Notes: a model not told the origin generated them from the letters alone. DNA of 64,000 nt from Margaritifera margaritifera (GCA_029931535.1 JAQPZY010001664.1:3812501-3876500); one strand, 5' to 3'. Positions 31,331 through 42,890 are shown, numbered from the stretch's first letter. Numbers and translations: made by a program.

Positions 31331-32640
31331 AAATAATCCATACTTGCCATATTCCTAGACAGTGTTGAGGCATTTTTGAGACTCAAAAAGTGTGTTTTGA
31401 GGTCCCAAGGTGGGTCAGTGTGTGTGACCTCCCAAAAGTGATGTAATCCAAATGAGGATAAGCTATCATTTCAAATCAGTCTATAGCAAATGACTGGAAA
31501 TTCAAATCTGAATAAAAGAAAATACCATTCATTTTCTCTGAAGCATTTAATATACTTACAAACAAAAAAATAGTGGACTTAGCATTGTCAAATAACATCA
31601 TCACACACATATGTACACATGTTCACAACCTCACAGACATTAAATACAAAAATACACCAAGTTACTGTCTTTAAAATCCATTGGACAGGGGAATGTAGTT
31701 TTAATTACATGCAGTCTTTGCTGCTTTCAATAGTTAAGTAGTTGGTTTGAAGGTAATGCAAGTGTCATTTGTGTTCATTTTTGCACTCATTAGAGCTTGA
31801 ATAGTGCTGTTGTTCAACCTTCCCTGAAGATCTTGTTCAATTTTTTTAAGCATAGAAAATTATCTTTCTGCATCTGCATTGCTGTGAGGGAATGTCAAAC
31901 ATGCAATGGCCACCTGAGTAAGATTATCACTTTTCCAACTACCAAAATTGATTGATTGATTTTGGGATTAACAACGTGTGCGGTCATTTGGCCATGTACG
32001 TTGGTACTACCGAAACAATCATGTTTTGCATTTTATACATGGAGTAAAAATCCGACTTCAAAGAATAGTTGCCACTGATCACAAACTTTAATAAAGATGG
32101 TTTCAACATTCTCATTCAATGCAGTCAGTGAATTGTAATAACATTTGTTCTTCAACACACATCTCTTTGAATGTACTTAACTTCAGACAAATTGGGTTGT
32201 TCCACTTAGTGTACTTTACCAATGCAAATTAGCCTAATGGGCTCTCACTCAGCAGTGCTTAAAGGATTTGACACAACATATCACCCAAGTTATTGTGAGC
32301 CAATTAAGTAAATCTCTGAAAGGTGGCTGTTTATTTCTGACTGCCTTACAATTTAATTGTCTCAAAAACAGCTGTATAAACTGCCCTGAGTATAGTTTTA
32401 CATGAGCTCTGAGCAGGACTGTTTACTGTTTATACATACACAGATTACGGGCATATATCATGGTGGTCAGGAAATACACAGGGTTTTTTTGTGTGAATTA
32501 TTTTTTTCTCGCTAAGATTGCTGAAAATTGTGTTTCTAAAAACACGACATTGTCGGGAGTTTGGGAGTCCAAAATCGTGTTTTTCGTTTGACACGTGTTA
32601 TGGCATGTATGATAATCACAACCAATGAACTAAGGATTTT
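31330..32640 (-). mobile_element. hAT-type transposon copy, C-terminus and flank
   Basis: Parallels 36830-38650. The minus strand near 31760-31900 reads PHSNADAER, a stop, FSMLKKIEQDLQGRLNNSTI then QALMSAKMN and LKAAKTACN, the C-terminal hAT dimerisation domain with stops. Right of that the two copies share ATCACAAACTTTAATAAAGA, AATGCAGTCAGTG, TTTGACACRACAYATCACCC and a terminal TCGCTAAGATTGCTGAAAAT ... GTTATGGCATGTATG stretch. This copy keeps a segment (about 31845-32010) that is deleted in the other. Confidence 0.7.
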
Positions 32641-32774
32641 TTTCCCCATGAATCAAAGCAGACACAACCAAGAAATCTGCACATGAATACCATGTGAATC
32701 CACAGACAAACACCTCCATAAACTGAATATAAATTGAATGCACACATGAAAAGAAATTGTATGCACATATTACC

Positions 32775-34896
32775 TAGGGGTGAAACGATACACCTGTGCC
32801 ACGTATCGATACGATTCACAATACACAGCCTACGATACAATACATTATCGATACACATATCAACTTAATGGTCTTTTCATCTTTAGAAGGTCTGTAAGTT
32901 TGTGGTGCTGTCCTTTTATGTGTGTTGACATGTTAGTTGTACTTCCAGTATGCAGATTACAGACAGACATAGACTTAGCATCAATTTATATGCCAATCTC
33001 ATCCATGACAAGATAACAACAATACTTCCAAACAGACTACCTGTTAGTTGTCAGTGATTTTGATTAAACCTTTTAGGCCATTTCAGGCTGCTCCATTTGA
33101 TCAGATGCAGGACTCATCTTGGCCACCACACTCTTTATTTTGCACTGCATGAATGCTTTAAAAACATCTTATTATAAATTTCATGTCTTCACTTAAACTT
33201 GGAAGACATTAAGGTGTTATCTTCAAAATAGAAGAAATAGTGCAATTTCTTTGTGTAAGGAAAATCTCATCAAAAGTGTATGTCAATGTGGTCATGTAGG
33301 TGCCTTTACTCATCTTAAATTAAATATTAATTGTTGCTCTAAAATTTAATACTAATATAGTTTAACCAAAGTCTATTCAATCCTGATTATTAAATGCTCT
33401 GCACTGTAACTGTCATTAAAAAACTCCTACACAAAAATTATTGATCGCTATGGACTTTTACAATTGTGGCCAGTTACATGTATTAAACTGAGTCAAGAAA
33501 AGAGCACGTCAGGTCTAATCATCATAATATAGGGTAGTATGATTTTTTGTTAACATGCGTAGCTTTAATTGTGACATCACAGCATGCAACATTCAGTCTG
33601 GATTGTACTGGATCACACTTTTAGGTTGACCTTGTCCAAAAATTTCCACATACTTTAACACTGAGTTTTGCCGTACGTGTTTCTCGGGGCGTGTAAATAA
33701 TGACTTTCGAAAGGATTAGGGATGTATGAGGATCCAAATAAAGTGAATACATGCTATTTAAAGATATGTGTAATCAAATTCTAAAAAATGACACCCATTA
33801 CTGAAATAGTCGGTACTGAATGTGTACATGACCTCTATGACTTTTACTTATAGAACAAGTTTGGGGTGTGGAAGTGGGATGAATATCAACAAAATCTATC
33901 ACATTTTACTTCCTGCAGATGCAAAACAATTGCTGCGGCCACAGACTCGTTTTTTGTTAGTGATAAAAGAAAACTATTGACAACACCCATTCCCCTTTTA
34001 TAAAAGATTAACAAATTTACACCAGGTGATTAACTTGTGCGCTTTGAAATCTGCCCCCTTGCCGATTCTGTGCTAATTTTATTTATCCCTTTGGAACTTT
34101 CAGTCCCAGATTACATATATCATCATAAAAAGAGACATTCCAAACTTGTTCCACATGTATGATATAAATACTTTAGAGATCGTATAATAACCACTTTTGC
34201 ATGAAGTTTCACTGTTGCTTTGTGTCTACTTGGATTTGTATCTACTTGGATGAGTTTGGATGCCAATACTTCATGTGTGTCACGCAGGGAATAAGCTACA
34301 TTAAGTTCTGATTGGTGGTTATTGTTTACCCTGAACTGGAAACAACAATAACCACCAGTCAGAACTGAATGTAACATATTTCACTGCGTGACACACCGGA
34401 AATGTAAACTTCAAATCGACCCAAGTAGACAGGATACGAAGCAACAGAGAAACTTCGCGTAAAAGTGGTTATTAAATCATCAGTAAAGTACTTCATTATT
34501 CATGGGGAGCACATTTGGAATGTCTCCTTTATGCTGAAAATACTGACGGGATAAAATAATTAGCATGTAATCAGCGAGGGGGAGGAGGGCAGATTACGAA
34601 TCAAGTCACCTTGTGTAAATTTGTAGAAGGCGAATGGGTGTTGTCAGTATTTTTTTTGTTGTTCTGACAAAAATGAGTGTTTGTGCCTGCAACAGCTGTC
34701 TCATATGAATTCTCAATACATGTATAAAGAATAAAAAGGCAAAAGACTAATAATTATTCATAACTGCTGAAAATTAAAGTAACTTGTATAGAGTAAGTAT
34801 TGTTTTGTATCAATTCTTCACCTCTTGTATCGATATGTGTATTGATATGGCAAAAGTATTGATGCATCAATATATTGATGAATCGTTTCACACCTA
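32775..34896. mobile_element. hAT-like foldback element, 2.1 kb
   Basis: Ends TAGGGGTGAAACGATACACC at the left and, on the complement, TAGGTGTGAAACGATTCATC at the right; subterminal sequence on both sides is rich in ATCGATAC and related words. Flanking octamers ATATTACC (32767-32774) and ATTTTGCC (34897-34904) agree at six of eight positions, a decayed 8-bp duplication. No transposase is recognisable. The interior holds a very large inverted repeat (33925-34700). I read it as a non-autonomous hAT-superfamily element. Confidence 0.7.
33925..34700. repeat. Long imperfect palindrome, about 370-400 bp arms
   Basis: Left arm 33925-34330 and right arm 34340-34700. Centre: TGGTGGTTATTGTTT / AAACAACAATAACCACCA near 34335. 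Further paired blocks: TGTGTCACGCAG / CTGCGTGACACA, TAATAACCACTTTTGC / GTAAAAGTGGTTATTA, GACATTCCAAA / TTTGGAATGTC, and TTGACAACACCCATTC / GAATGGGTGTTGTCA. Arms are roughly 80 percent alike by eye. A transcript would fold into a long hairpin. Confidence 0.85.
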
Positions 34897-34904
34897 ATTT
34901 TGCC

Positions 34905-35690
34905 ATGCCATGAACACTTGTATCACACTAGTGCACAACTTCACTACTCTGCTGATACACAGATATTATTTTGAACTGCACACATGTGATGAATATACAG
35001 ACACAGTGAACCACTATAGAAGCTGGATCCACTAAGAATACACCAAGAAGAGAGGGACAGTGTGAATATAACACCTCCAGTTCTCATATGTTGAATGCAG
35101 GCATCATCATCAGTTCTGTTTGTATTACTTTCCACTTGTATGGTAATTGCCCTCTGAGCTGTGGAGTACATATGTATCTCGTGTAACAATCTGATGACCA
35201 TTAGCCCAGGACTTTGATCATATGGTCTTCAAATTGTGCTGCAGCTGCTGAAGTTGCAGCGCTAATGTGGATTGAATGCTCACTATAATGGGAAGTGTCA
35301 ATTCCCATCGTACGGAAGAGAAGTCACATGTGACTTGCTACTACAGCTGTTGTACATCTTCCCTACTGCTGAGTGTTATCATATAAGCTACTGAGACTGC
35401 TGGGGCTGGTTGCTAGGCTGAATACTAGAGCATTATCATGGTTAACTACAGAAACTGACAGTAAAAACATGGCTACATTTATTTTCATTATTTCATTATA
35501 TATTGCTTGATTTAAATGAAAGAAAAAACAGCTTACCTTGTGTAGTGTTTTGCTATTGATATATTTCTACATTCATGTACTCGTATGTCCCATCATACCA
35601 GATATTTTCCAGTCATGTAAGTTGTTTTCAATGCCACCAGATAAATCCAATATTTGCATATTTACATATAAAATATGAATGAAATCCACA
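34905..35690. other. No recognised feature
   Basis: AT-rich sequence between the foldback element and the piggyBac fragment. A short CAGCTGCTGAAGTTGCAGC palindrome lies at about 35240. The 85-codon minus-strand frame at 34944-35201 shows no family resemblance. Confidence 0.45.
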
Positions 35691-36083
35691 TTCTCTATTT
35701 CCAAACTTGAGAGTGGTACATCTCAAAATAGCTATTGTCAAGACGTAAATGTACCTGGCACTGGTTACAGCTAAGGAAAACTTCATGTCTTCTCCCTTCC
35801 CTTAAACACATATTACATCTCCCATGTTTCACCCCCATTTTCATGGCATAAACATTCATTTCTTTCACAAGGTTTTCAACCAGTCATTCAGGAAAAAAAC
35901 TCAAGAAAAAATCTTGCTTTGTGGTCCAAATTCTACAGTTGAACAGACATGAGAATTGAAACAATCAATATCTAACAATGAGATATCATCACTCCATTGT
36001 GCAAGCAGGACTCTGACCTTCTCGTTGTCTGATTCAAAATTGCTTATATATGGTGTTGAAACTGGACTAACATTATTGTCCAA
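35690..36083 (-). pseudogene. piggyBac-type transposase, internally deleted
   Basis: On the minus strand the frame at 36083-35901 ends in VRVLLAQWSDD... and FGPQSKIFS; after a stop comes VENLVKEMNVYAMKMG, which resembles the N-terminal '..FF...L...IV.ETN.YA' segment of piggyBac (PGBD) transposases. It then runs straight into GVKHGRCNMCLREGRRHEVF, LSCNQCQVHLRL, YFEMYHS: the C-terminal cysteine-rich zinc ribbon (C..C...C..C...CF..YH) of the same family, with CF replaced by YF. The whole DDD catalytic core between them is missing. TTAA-flanked ends were not located. Confidence 0.6.
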
Positions 36084-36239
36084 GACTATTTCTAAGTTTG
36101 ATTCATAAAATATTTCTGTATCAATTGGATTAAACCCTTTAAACTTGCTAATATCCGAATTAACTGTAGATCTATAAAGTGTGGAAAAACCCTTCCTTTG
36201 TGTCTAAATTTAATTCATGATGTTACAAAGTTACATACA

Positions 36240-36930
36240 TATGATGGAACAGAGAAGTCAGCTTCAGACAAATTGGGAGATTTGCAAAATTTGGTCAGGA
36301 GTTTTGACTTCAAGAGAGGGAGGATTTTCCGTGAGAATGGCGAATTTTTCATTGCGGCACATGTCTTTGACTTTCTTATCCCAATAAGGACCTGAGGTTT
36401 GGGGTCACTATGTGAGTAGTTTTCCTCTGTTTGTATGAGAACTTTTGTGTGATTTCTGAGTCAGGGAACATTATTTTGACTAGATCTGAAAAATGATCTG
36501 CTTCTATAAATGGGAGATTATGTTTGGCTATAAAGTTGGCAAACAGTGTCTCAGCACATATATCTTTATCCACATTTGATGCAGATTCTGTAAACATGGA
36601 TTTCAGTGACGGCATATTTGTTGTCATGCTTTGAACTTGATTCCAAAAACTAAAATTCCTGTTTCATCCGCCATTGAATTTCATGTGAAATTTTGGTTGC
36701 TTAGATTTAGGTGTTTTAGCATTGGGCGATAATGCATGCTTAGACATCTTGACAAACTTTTGACACTTAAGCTAAACTGACCCAGTTTTATGCCACTAGA
36801 GCTCTTTAGTAATCCAACCATAATCAACATCTTCATACTTGCCATATTCCCAGACAGTGTTGGCGGGGTTTTGAGTTCAAAAAGTTTGTTTTGAGGTCCC
36901 AAAGGGGGTCAGTGCGCGTGACCCCCCAAA
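36240..36930 (-). pseudogene. hAT-type transposase N-terminal region
   Basis: The best-kept copy of a hAT subfamily in this window. On the minus strand: SKHALSPNAKTPKSKQPKFH, a stop, then MTTNMPSLKSMFTESASNVD, ETLFANFIAKHNLPFIEADH and FSDLVKIMFPDSEITQKFSY. The motif 'LF..FIAEHNLP...ADHFS.L...MFPDS.IAKKF' is found in hAT-like proteins annotated as KIAA1586/ZNF862-like. No BED finger or catalytic residues survive. The same segment, more decayed, is at 19730-20100. Confidence 0.7.
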
Positions 36931-37053
36931 AAAGACGTGATCCAAATGAGAATAAGCTATCTTTTCAAATCAGTCTATAGCAAATGACTGGAAATTCAAA
37001 TCTGAATAAAAGAAAATACAATCTGTTTTCTCTGAAGCATGTAATATGTAATA

Positions 37054-37092
37054 TTCTTTAAAAAAAAAAAAAAAAAGAAAAGAAAAGAATAT
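37054..37092 (+). repeat. A-rich microsatellite
   Basis: A17 followed by AAAAG repeats. Confidence 0.9.
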
Positions 37093-37435
37093 TAGACTTA
37101 GCATTGTCAAATAACATCACCACAAACATGGCCACAACCTCACATACATTAAATACAAATATACACCAAGTTACTGTCTTTAAAATCCATTGGACAGTGG
37201 AATGTAATTTTAATTACATGCAGTCTTTGCTGCTTTCAATAGTTTAGTAGTTGGTTTGATGGTAATGCAAGTGATATTTGTGTTCACAAATATGCCTACA
37301 CTTTTCCTTTGCGAATGTGCATCCACGTCTATGTTGGCGTAAGCAATGGTCAAAGTCGTTAAAAGTGATAAAACCTTTAAGATGGCAATGAATATCCATT
37401 TCGAAACAATGAATCTGGCAATGAAAACATTCAAG

Positions 37436-37510
37436 GTTTGTGGTAGTTGGCCGAGGTGGTAAAGTCTTTGACTGCCGCTATTGTAACGTATTTTCGAGGT
37501 TAAAGTCATA
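37436..37510 (+). mobile_element. tRNA-like SINE head fragment (tentative)
   Basis: TGGCCGAGGTGGTAAAG resembles a leucine tRNA A box with its following stem, and CGAGGTTAAAGTC about 45 bp later resembles a B box. It sits in the foreign block that interrupts the hAT copy. No recognisable SINE 3' end follows. Confidence 0.4.
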
Positions 37511-37893
37511 CCTACGGCAGTGAAGATTTAATTTATTCTCAGGCTGAATTAATTAAAAAAGGTACTAATTTATGCAAATACACAATTTGTGAGTTGATTA
37601 ATGATTTAATACTTTGAAATCAAAAAATTCCATGGTGCAGTTCATTTCAGGTTAACCAGATATTCAAACATGTTAATGTTTTCACGAGTTATTTGATCAC
37701 ATGATAAAACGTAAATTGCAATCATGTAAATGTCTAAGGAAAATACAAGAAAGTTAAGGTGGCAAAACTTTCAAAGCAAATAAGATTATCTCTTTTTTTT
37801 TAGCACTTCTAGTCCCCCAAATCTGCAGGGTGGGGACGCAGTGTCCCCTGACCTTTGGATCCTAGGTGCAACACTGCATTAGAGATTGAATGT

Positions 37894-37990
37894 AGTCCTA
37901 CAATGTAAGACGTCTACCCTGATATTTATGATGTTTTGGTAGCACCCAAACATTATAAATATCATGGTGGATGTCTTACATTGTAGGACT
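37894..37990. mobile_element. 97-bp palindromic MITE with target duplication
   Basis: AGTCCTACAATGTAAGACGT at the left pairs with its near complement ending CTTACATTGTAGGACT; arms of about 45 bp around a short GTAGCACC-type loop. AGATTGAATGT flanks both sides. The paralogous hAT copy at 31790 (AGAGCTTGAATAGTGCTG) lacks the insertion and acts as an empty site. Confidence 0.8.
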
Positions 37991-38639
37991 AAGATTGAAT
38001 GTTGCTATTGTTCAACCTACCGAAATAATCGTGTTTAGAATTTATATATGGAGTAAAATTCCAACATCAAAGAAACGTTGCAGCTGATCACAAACTTTAA
38101 TAAAGATAGCTTCAACATTCTCATTCAATGCAGTCAGTGATGTGTAATAACATTTGTTTTTCCAACACGCATCTGTTTGATGTACTTAACTTCAGACAAT
38201 TTGTGTTGTTCCACTTAGTGTACTTTACCTATGCAAATTAGCCTAATGGGCGCTCCCTTAGCAGTGCTCAAAGGATTTGACACGACACATCACCCTAGCT
38301 ATTGTGAGCCAATTCAGTAAATCTCTGAAAGGTTTCTGTTTATCTCTGACCACCTTACCTTTCAATTGTCTTTAAAACAGTTGTATAAACTGCTCTGAGG
38401 ATAAGTTTACATGAGCTCTGAGCAAGACTGTTTACTGTTTATACATACCACAGATTACGGGCATATATTATTGTGATCAAGAAATGTACATTATTTTGGT
38501 TTTTTTGTGGGAATTTTTTTTTTCTCGCTAAGATTGCTGAAAATTGTGTTTTTTGAAACACGACTGTGTATGAGGGTTTAGAAGTCCAAAATCGTGTTTT
38601 TCGCGTGACACGTCGTGTTATGGCATGTATGCAGCTTTA

Positions 38640-39210
38640 ATCCTGTCAGAATTACTTTTGAGCACACATAGTATAGATTCTAATCCATCTTGACAACTTT
38701 AAGCACCGAAGCAGAACCTACCCAGTGGAGAGAATCAAAGTAATCTAAATTGTTTTGTGCTGACTAATCTCTTTAGTAATCCAACCATAATCAAATAATG
38801 TCTTTAATCCTTTCGAAATCACTTCTGATGAAACATAGTATAATCCATGTTAACAAACTTCAAACACTGAATCCAACTGACCCTGCTGACATAATGAAAG
38901 GGATGTTAATTGTTTTATGCTGCTTGAAATTAGCAACTGAATGGTCTTGCCCTGCTTAAGCCAGTTCAGAGTCACATGATCACAGACAGTGTTACCGTAA
39001 ATATACTACACTGGAAGCAAGGTGTTTTTCAAGAATAATTTTGCATATGCAGGAGATTTCAGTGAGGGAAAGGAGACACCCCTCATCTTGGGAGGAAAAC
39101 CCTCAAAACTTGGAGGTTCACACATAACTTGCATCAAAATGTCAAATAAACTGTCCTCATTTGTCATGAGAATCAAAAATATGTAAACTTCTGTACTTTC
39201 AACCAATCAA
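38640..39210. repeat. hAT-related repeat shared with 29970-30340
   Basis: Contains two internal near-copies of a CTTTAGTAATCCAACCATAATC / TTTAATCCTTTCGAAATC block and the GGAAGCAAGGTGTTTTTC, TTTCAGTGAGGGA and ACCCCTCATCT words seen near 30200-30300. The 66-codon minus-strand frame is part of this repeat and not a gene. Confidence 0.5.
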
Positions 39211-39389
39211 CATTAAGTTAACATAACGTTAACATACATATATAAGCAGCACTGAGGACTCTTTTGCAATGCATCACAAAGTAAATTAAGGTGTCCTTTG
39301 TAATAGCTGATAAAAGCTGCATATTCAAGGCAGAGCCACACCAGCATGAAGGTCCTGAAAATATTGGATCAAGTGTTGTAGGCATTATG

Positions 39390-40470
39390 GACCCACAATC
39401 AACCACTCTGGATAGCCTATGTTGACCTAAAAGCTGCCTTTGACTCAGTTTGAACAAGCCACCCTCTGACTTTTACTCAAGAGCATACTCATGAAAGTCC
39501 TGTATTCTGATACCATCAGCTGCATTAGAGTCAATGGTGAATGTTTGCAATGGTTTTATATCAACAGGGGCATTTGACAGGGATGTACCATTGTCCCAAA
39601 TGTTTTCCTGCTATCAGTGGACTGGACGCTTGAACAAATGGCAAAGAAGGGACAGCTGGGTACAACCATAGATGACTGAGTTTTTACCAACTATGATTAT
39701 ACTGATGACAATGTCTGAGATGCTACAAATCTGACTGCTCAGCCTGGACATCATGCAGGAGGAAGCAAACACTTTCGGTATCTAGATCAACTGGAGTAAG
39801 ACCATAATATAAATGACCAGTCCACAAGTCATGACATCAGCAAAAACACCACAGGGGCATGAGGTTGAGTTACTGGACTCGTTAACGTATCAAGGCTGCT
39901 TACTCCACAGCTTAGATAGTAGCAAACCAACGATCAGGTGCTGCATCGAAATCACTCATAGCTGCATGAAAACCACGGATAGATATGTCTGGCACTAAAA
40001 AATCAGCATTGTTACAAAGATTGAGCTGTATATCACATACATCCTATCAATCTTGCTGTATGGTGCGGACACATGGGCACTTAATGCCTTTGACCAGTGG
40101 TGCTTCTGCAGCATTCTTCATGTCATATGCACCCAACATATCACGAATGCAGAGATCAGAGACAGAACAAAGCAACAGCTGTACACAGACACCGTCAGGT
40201 CTAGATGCTTGCAGCTCTTTGGCCACATTGCCAGAGCACTCTTTGATATGGATAACAATCATGCACTTAAAGCTGCAATTGGCAAACCAGCATGGTTGTG
40301 GAAGCACCCAGTGGGAAGACCGAGGAGCACCTGGCTCCAAATGGTGGAGCAGGACCTTAAGGAGTTCAGCCTCGGACTGCACACAAGATGGCAAAAGGCA
40401 TGAGATCACATCTGCTGGCATGGTCTTTGTATCTACAGTGACACTGCCTTGGGTTGCACGCAAATGATGA
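39390..40470 (+). mobile_element. LINE remnant, RT and C-terminal domain
   Basis: Begins with WIAYVDLKAAFDSV (RT motif A) and continues through many stops and shifts. The last part is open at 40053-40403: LYGADTWALNAFDQWCFCSI, IRDRTKQQL, RCLQLFGHIARA and HPVGRPRSTWLQMVEQDLKE. The sequence 'LYGAETW...R.LR.ILGI...D.I.N..I..RT' then 'RRLR.FGHV.R' and 'GRP..TW...V..DL' is the classic C-terminal region of I/R1/RTE-like LINE proteins. It ends at ATGATGATGATG (40466-40477), the likely tail. Clearly dead, and of a different LINE clade from those at 10.7 and 25.9 kb. Confidence 0.8.
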
Positions 40471-40759
40471 TGATGAGCCAGTATGAGTAGAAGGACATAA
40501 AGCCTGGTTTCATAAAATATCTACTTCTTTGTCCAAGTCCATAAGACTTCCGATGGTTGGGGGGGCATTTGCAGGGATGTAAATCCTCATCCAGAGACAG
40601 TGCATGGAATTCTGAAATCGAAGGCGGGATAAAACATCGGCTACATTGTTGACATACCACACAAGACGACCTAATGGTACTAATGTACAAAATAAACATA
40701 CAAATTTTGTCTCATTCTGCTCTCAACTCAAAAATCCAATTATAATCAAAATAAAAGTA

Positions 40760-41240
40760 CTCATTAAGACTTTTGTTGTTAGTAGTTGATGAGAGAGAGA
40801 GAGAGAGAGAGAGAGAAGAGATGGTTGAAACGATAATTTTGTCAGTGTGCAAGTTCATGTGTATTCAGGGCATACTTCTTTGTAGCTGTTATGGTGTGTT
40901 ATGTTGGCAAAATGATTAAGATGGTCTGTGCATGTATTATTTATAGGTATTATTTATCGGTAAATTGTACACAACAATATGAGCCTCTTTTGTCAAAAAG
41001 CTAAGTGTAACTTGTATTCTTACAGCAACAGTAACCTCATTATCAAATTACTTTAAAAAATAAAAGAACCTGAAAAGACTTTTTGTTTTTAGTGAATGTA
41101 TGTTTGTGTGTGTGCGTGTGTGTGTGTGTGAGAGAGAGATGAAACAATGTTGTGTCAGTTTGTAAGATTGTATATGTTCAGAGCAATTTTTATTTGTAGC
41201 TTTTGGAGAGAGAGAGATAAAAAGAGAGGTTACAGGGCAA
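40760..41240 (+). repeat. Local duplication with GA/TG microsatellites
   Basis: Two copies about 330 bp apart share ACTTTTKTTKTTAGT, a GAGAGAGAGA tract (40793-40820; 41130-41140), GRTTGAAACRATAAT/GATGAAACAATGTT, TTGTCAGTKTGYAAG and TTTGTAGCTKTT. The first contains (GA)13-14, the second a (TG)n(GA)n tract. Confidence 0.65.
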
Positions 41241-41559
41241 TTGTAATTGGTATTTTTCAACTACCTGACAGTTGTGATGTTCCTCATGTATAAGGGCACT
41301 ACTATATTCCATTATCAATTAACACCTCTAAATAAACAATTTACTCTTGTTTTAATTATGATATCCATTGTTACAAGAACCACATGGCTATGCAGTGTTA
41401 CATACATGCTAATTAAATATGACTAGAGCTTCGGCCAGGTTATTCCATTTGACACCAGATTGAGAACAAGATTCGACCAAAGAGATCAAATTAGAGAGGC
41501 TACCAATAGGGAAATGAGGCTATCCATAGGGAAATGAAAATCAGTCCATGAACTATGAA

Positions 41560-42890
41560 GGCCATTGTCCAAACAGCAGTAGATGTTGTAATGACAAGCA
41601 ATCACACACATCATTTGTTATTCATACTCGCTGATAAAGATATCAATAGAGGGGTGTATCATAGATTAGATTCTCAATAAAATGTTAATTTGATGAGAAA
41701 ACATCAAATTACGTCACAGCTCGTTTTAAAACGCACGAGCTATACCATAGTTGTTTGTGACAGTGACATCCTTAATAAAGAGTACTAATTAACCACATTG
41801 TTTAAGGACTGAAACCAAGAACTTTTTAATAAAGATCCAAGTAAAAGCAGTACAAGCACTTAAAATATATTATATAAGAATCAAATTCATTGAGTCAATG
41901 ACTTTCACATTTATGATAGAAAATGACAAGGTTTTTATATTTTGTTTTTGTAATACTATAATGAAGCAATAAGACTAATTGACCAATGGCCTGTGCTCTT
42001 CACTTTAGCATGTACTGGATAAGAAAACATCAAATGACTTCTGAACTCGTTTTAAAAGGTGCGTGATGCTTTGTTACAGCGATCGAGTTAATAAATTGCA
42101 CTTATTAACAATATTGTTTAAGGATTATGTACTGTAAAGGCCATTGTCCAGTTGTTAATGAACAGCAGTAGATATTGTAATGACAATAAAAAATCATGAG
42201 CATCAATCATTACCTTGTCTTGCCGACAAAAGAAAACAAAGAAGGGCGGATCGATGAATGAGAGTAGATACTCAATGAACAAAACAGTTACTCATTCAAC
42301 ATGAGATGATCAAATGCCTTTCTGTATGATTATAAATGGTTACTATTTCTTTATTTCTTGATCTCCTTTTTTATTATTCAATGCCTCAATTAAAAATTTA
42401 TGCAAAGTTTACAAATAGTTTGGGTAAGTTTTAATTGAGGCAACAGATAGTTGTGTTTTTCATATAGGATTATATCAAGCATATACTCAGCAAACAATAC
42501 ATTGGTCGTTTGACATATTGAAATCATACATAAGTATTTTTTCAAAGCCGTGTGAACAATGAACTTCTCTTCCTGATTCAAATAAAAAACATCAAAATAT
42601 GTGGTAAAAACAAAATAATAAAAGAATGAAATGATTATTGACCTTTCTGCACGACTATAAATGATGATTCTTTTCTTTCTTAATCTCCTGTTTCATTATT
42701 TGATGCCTCATTTAAGAACTTACCCATAGTTAATCACCATTTATAACATTCTTAGCAAAATACTTTGATCACTGGACGTATCAAAATCGCACTTCGGTAT
42801 ATTTTTGAAGCCGTTTGAAATGGGAACCTCTCCAATTTTAGGACATCAAAATACGAGGAAAAAAAAAAACAAGAACAAAAGCCCCACTTT
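41560..42890. repeat. AT-rich region of diverged local duplications
   Basis: Pairs of similar blocks: GCCATTGTCCA..CAGCAGTAGATRTTGTAATGACAA (41566 and 42136); GAAAACATCAAATKAC then AACTCGTTTTAAAA or AGCTCGTTTTAAAA (41697 and 42020); and TTTCTTTATTTCTTGATCTC / TTTCTTTCTTAATCTCCTG with GATGCCTCA or AATGCCTCA (42348 and 42676). This suggests two or three rounds of segmental tandem duplication. No coding signal. Confidence 0.55.

Larger units (their letters stand above)
36830..38650 (-). mobile_element. hAT-type transposon copy with later insertions
   Basis: Paralogous to 31330-32640. The C-terminal end of the transposase (TNITCITIKPTTKLLKAAKT on the minus strand) lies at 37210-37290. Relative to the other copy it carries a foreign block at about 37288-37873 and a 97-bp palindrome at 37894-37990, and lacks the piece corresponding to 31845-32010. 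It ends in the same TCGCTAAGATTGCTGAAAAT and GTTATGGCATGTATG sequence (38525-38635). Confidence 0.7.

Noticed and set aside
40047..40699. Minus-strand frames of 138 and 88 codons
   Set aside because: The first is antisense to the LINE C-terminal domain, the second has no family resemblance.
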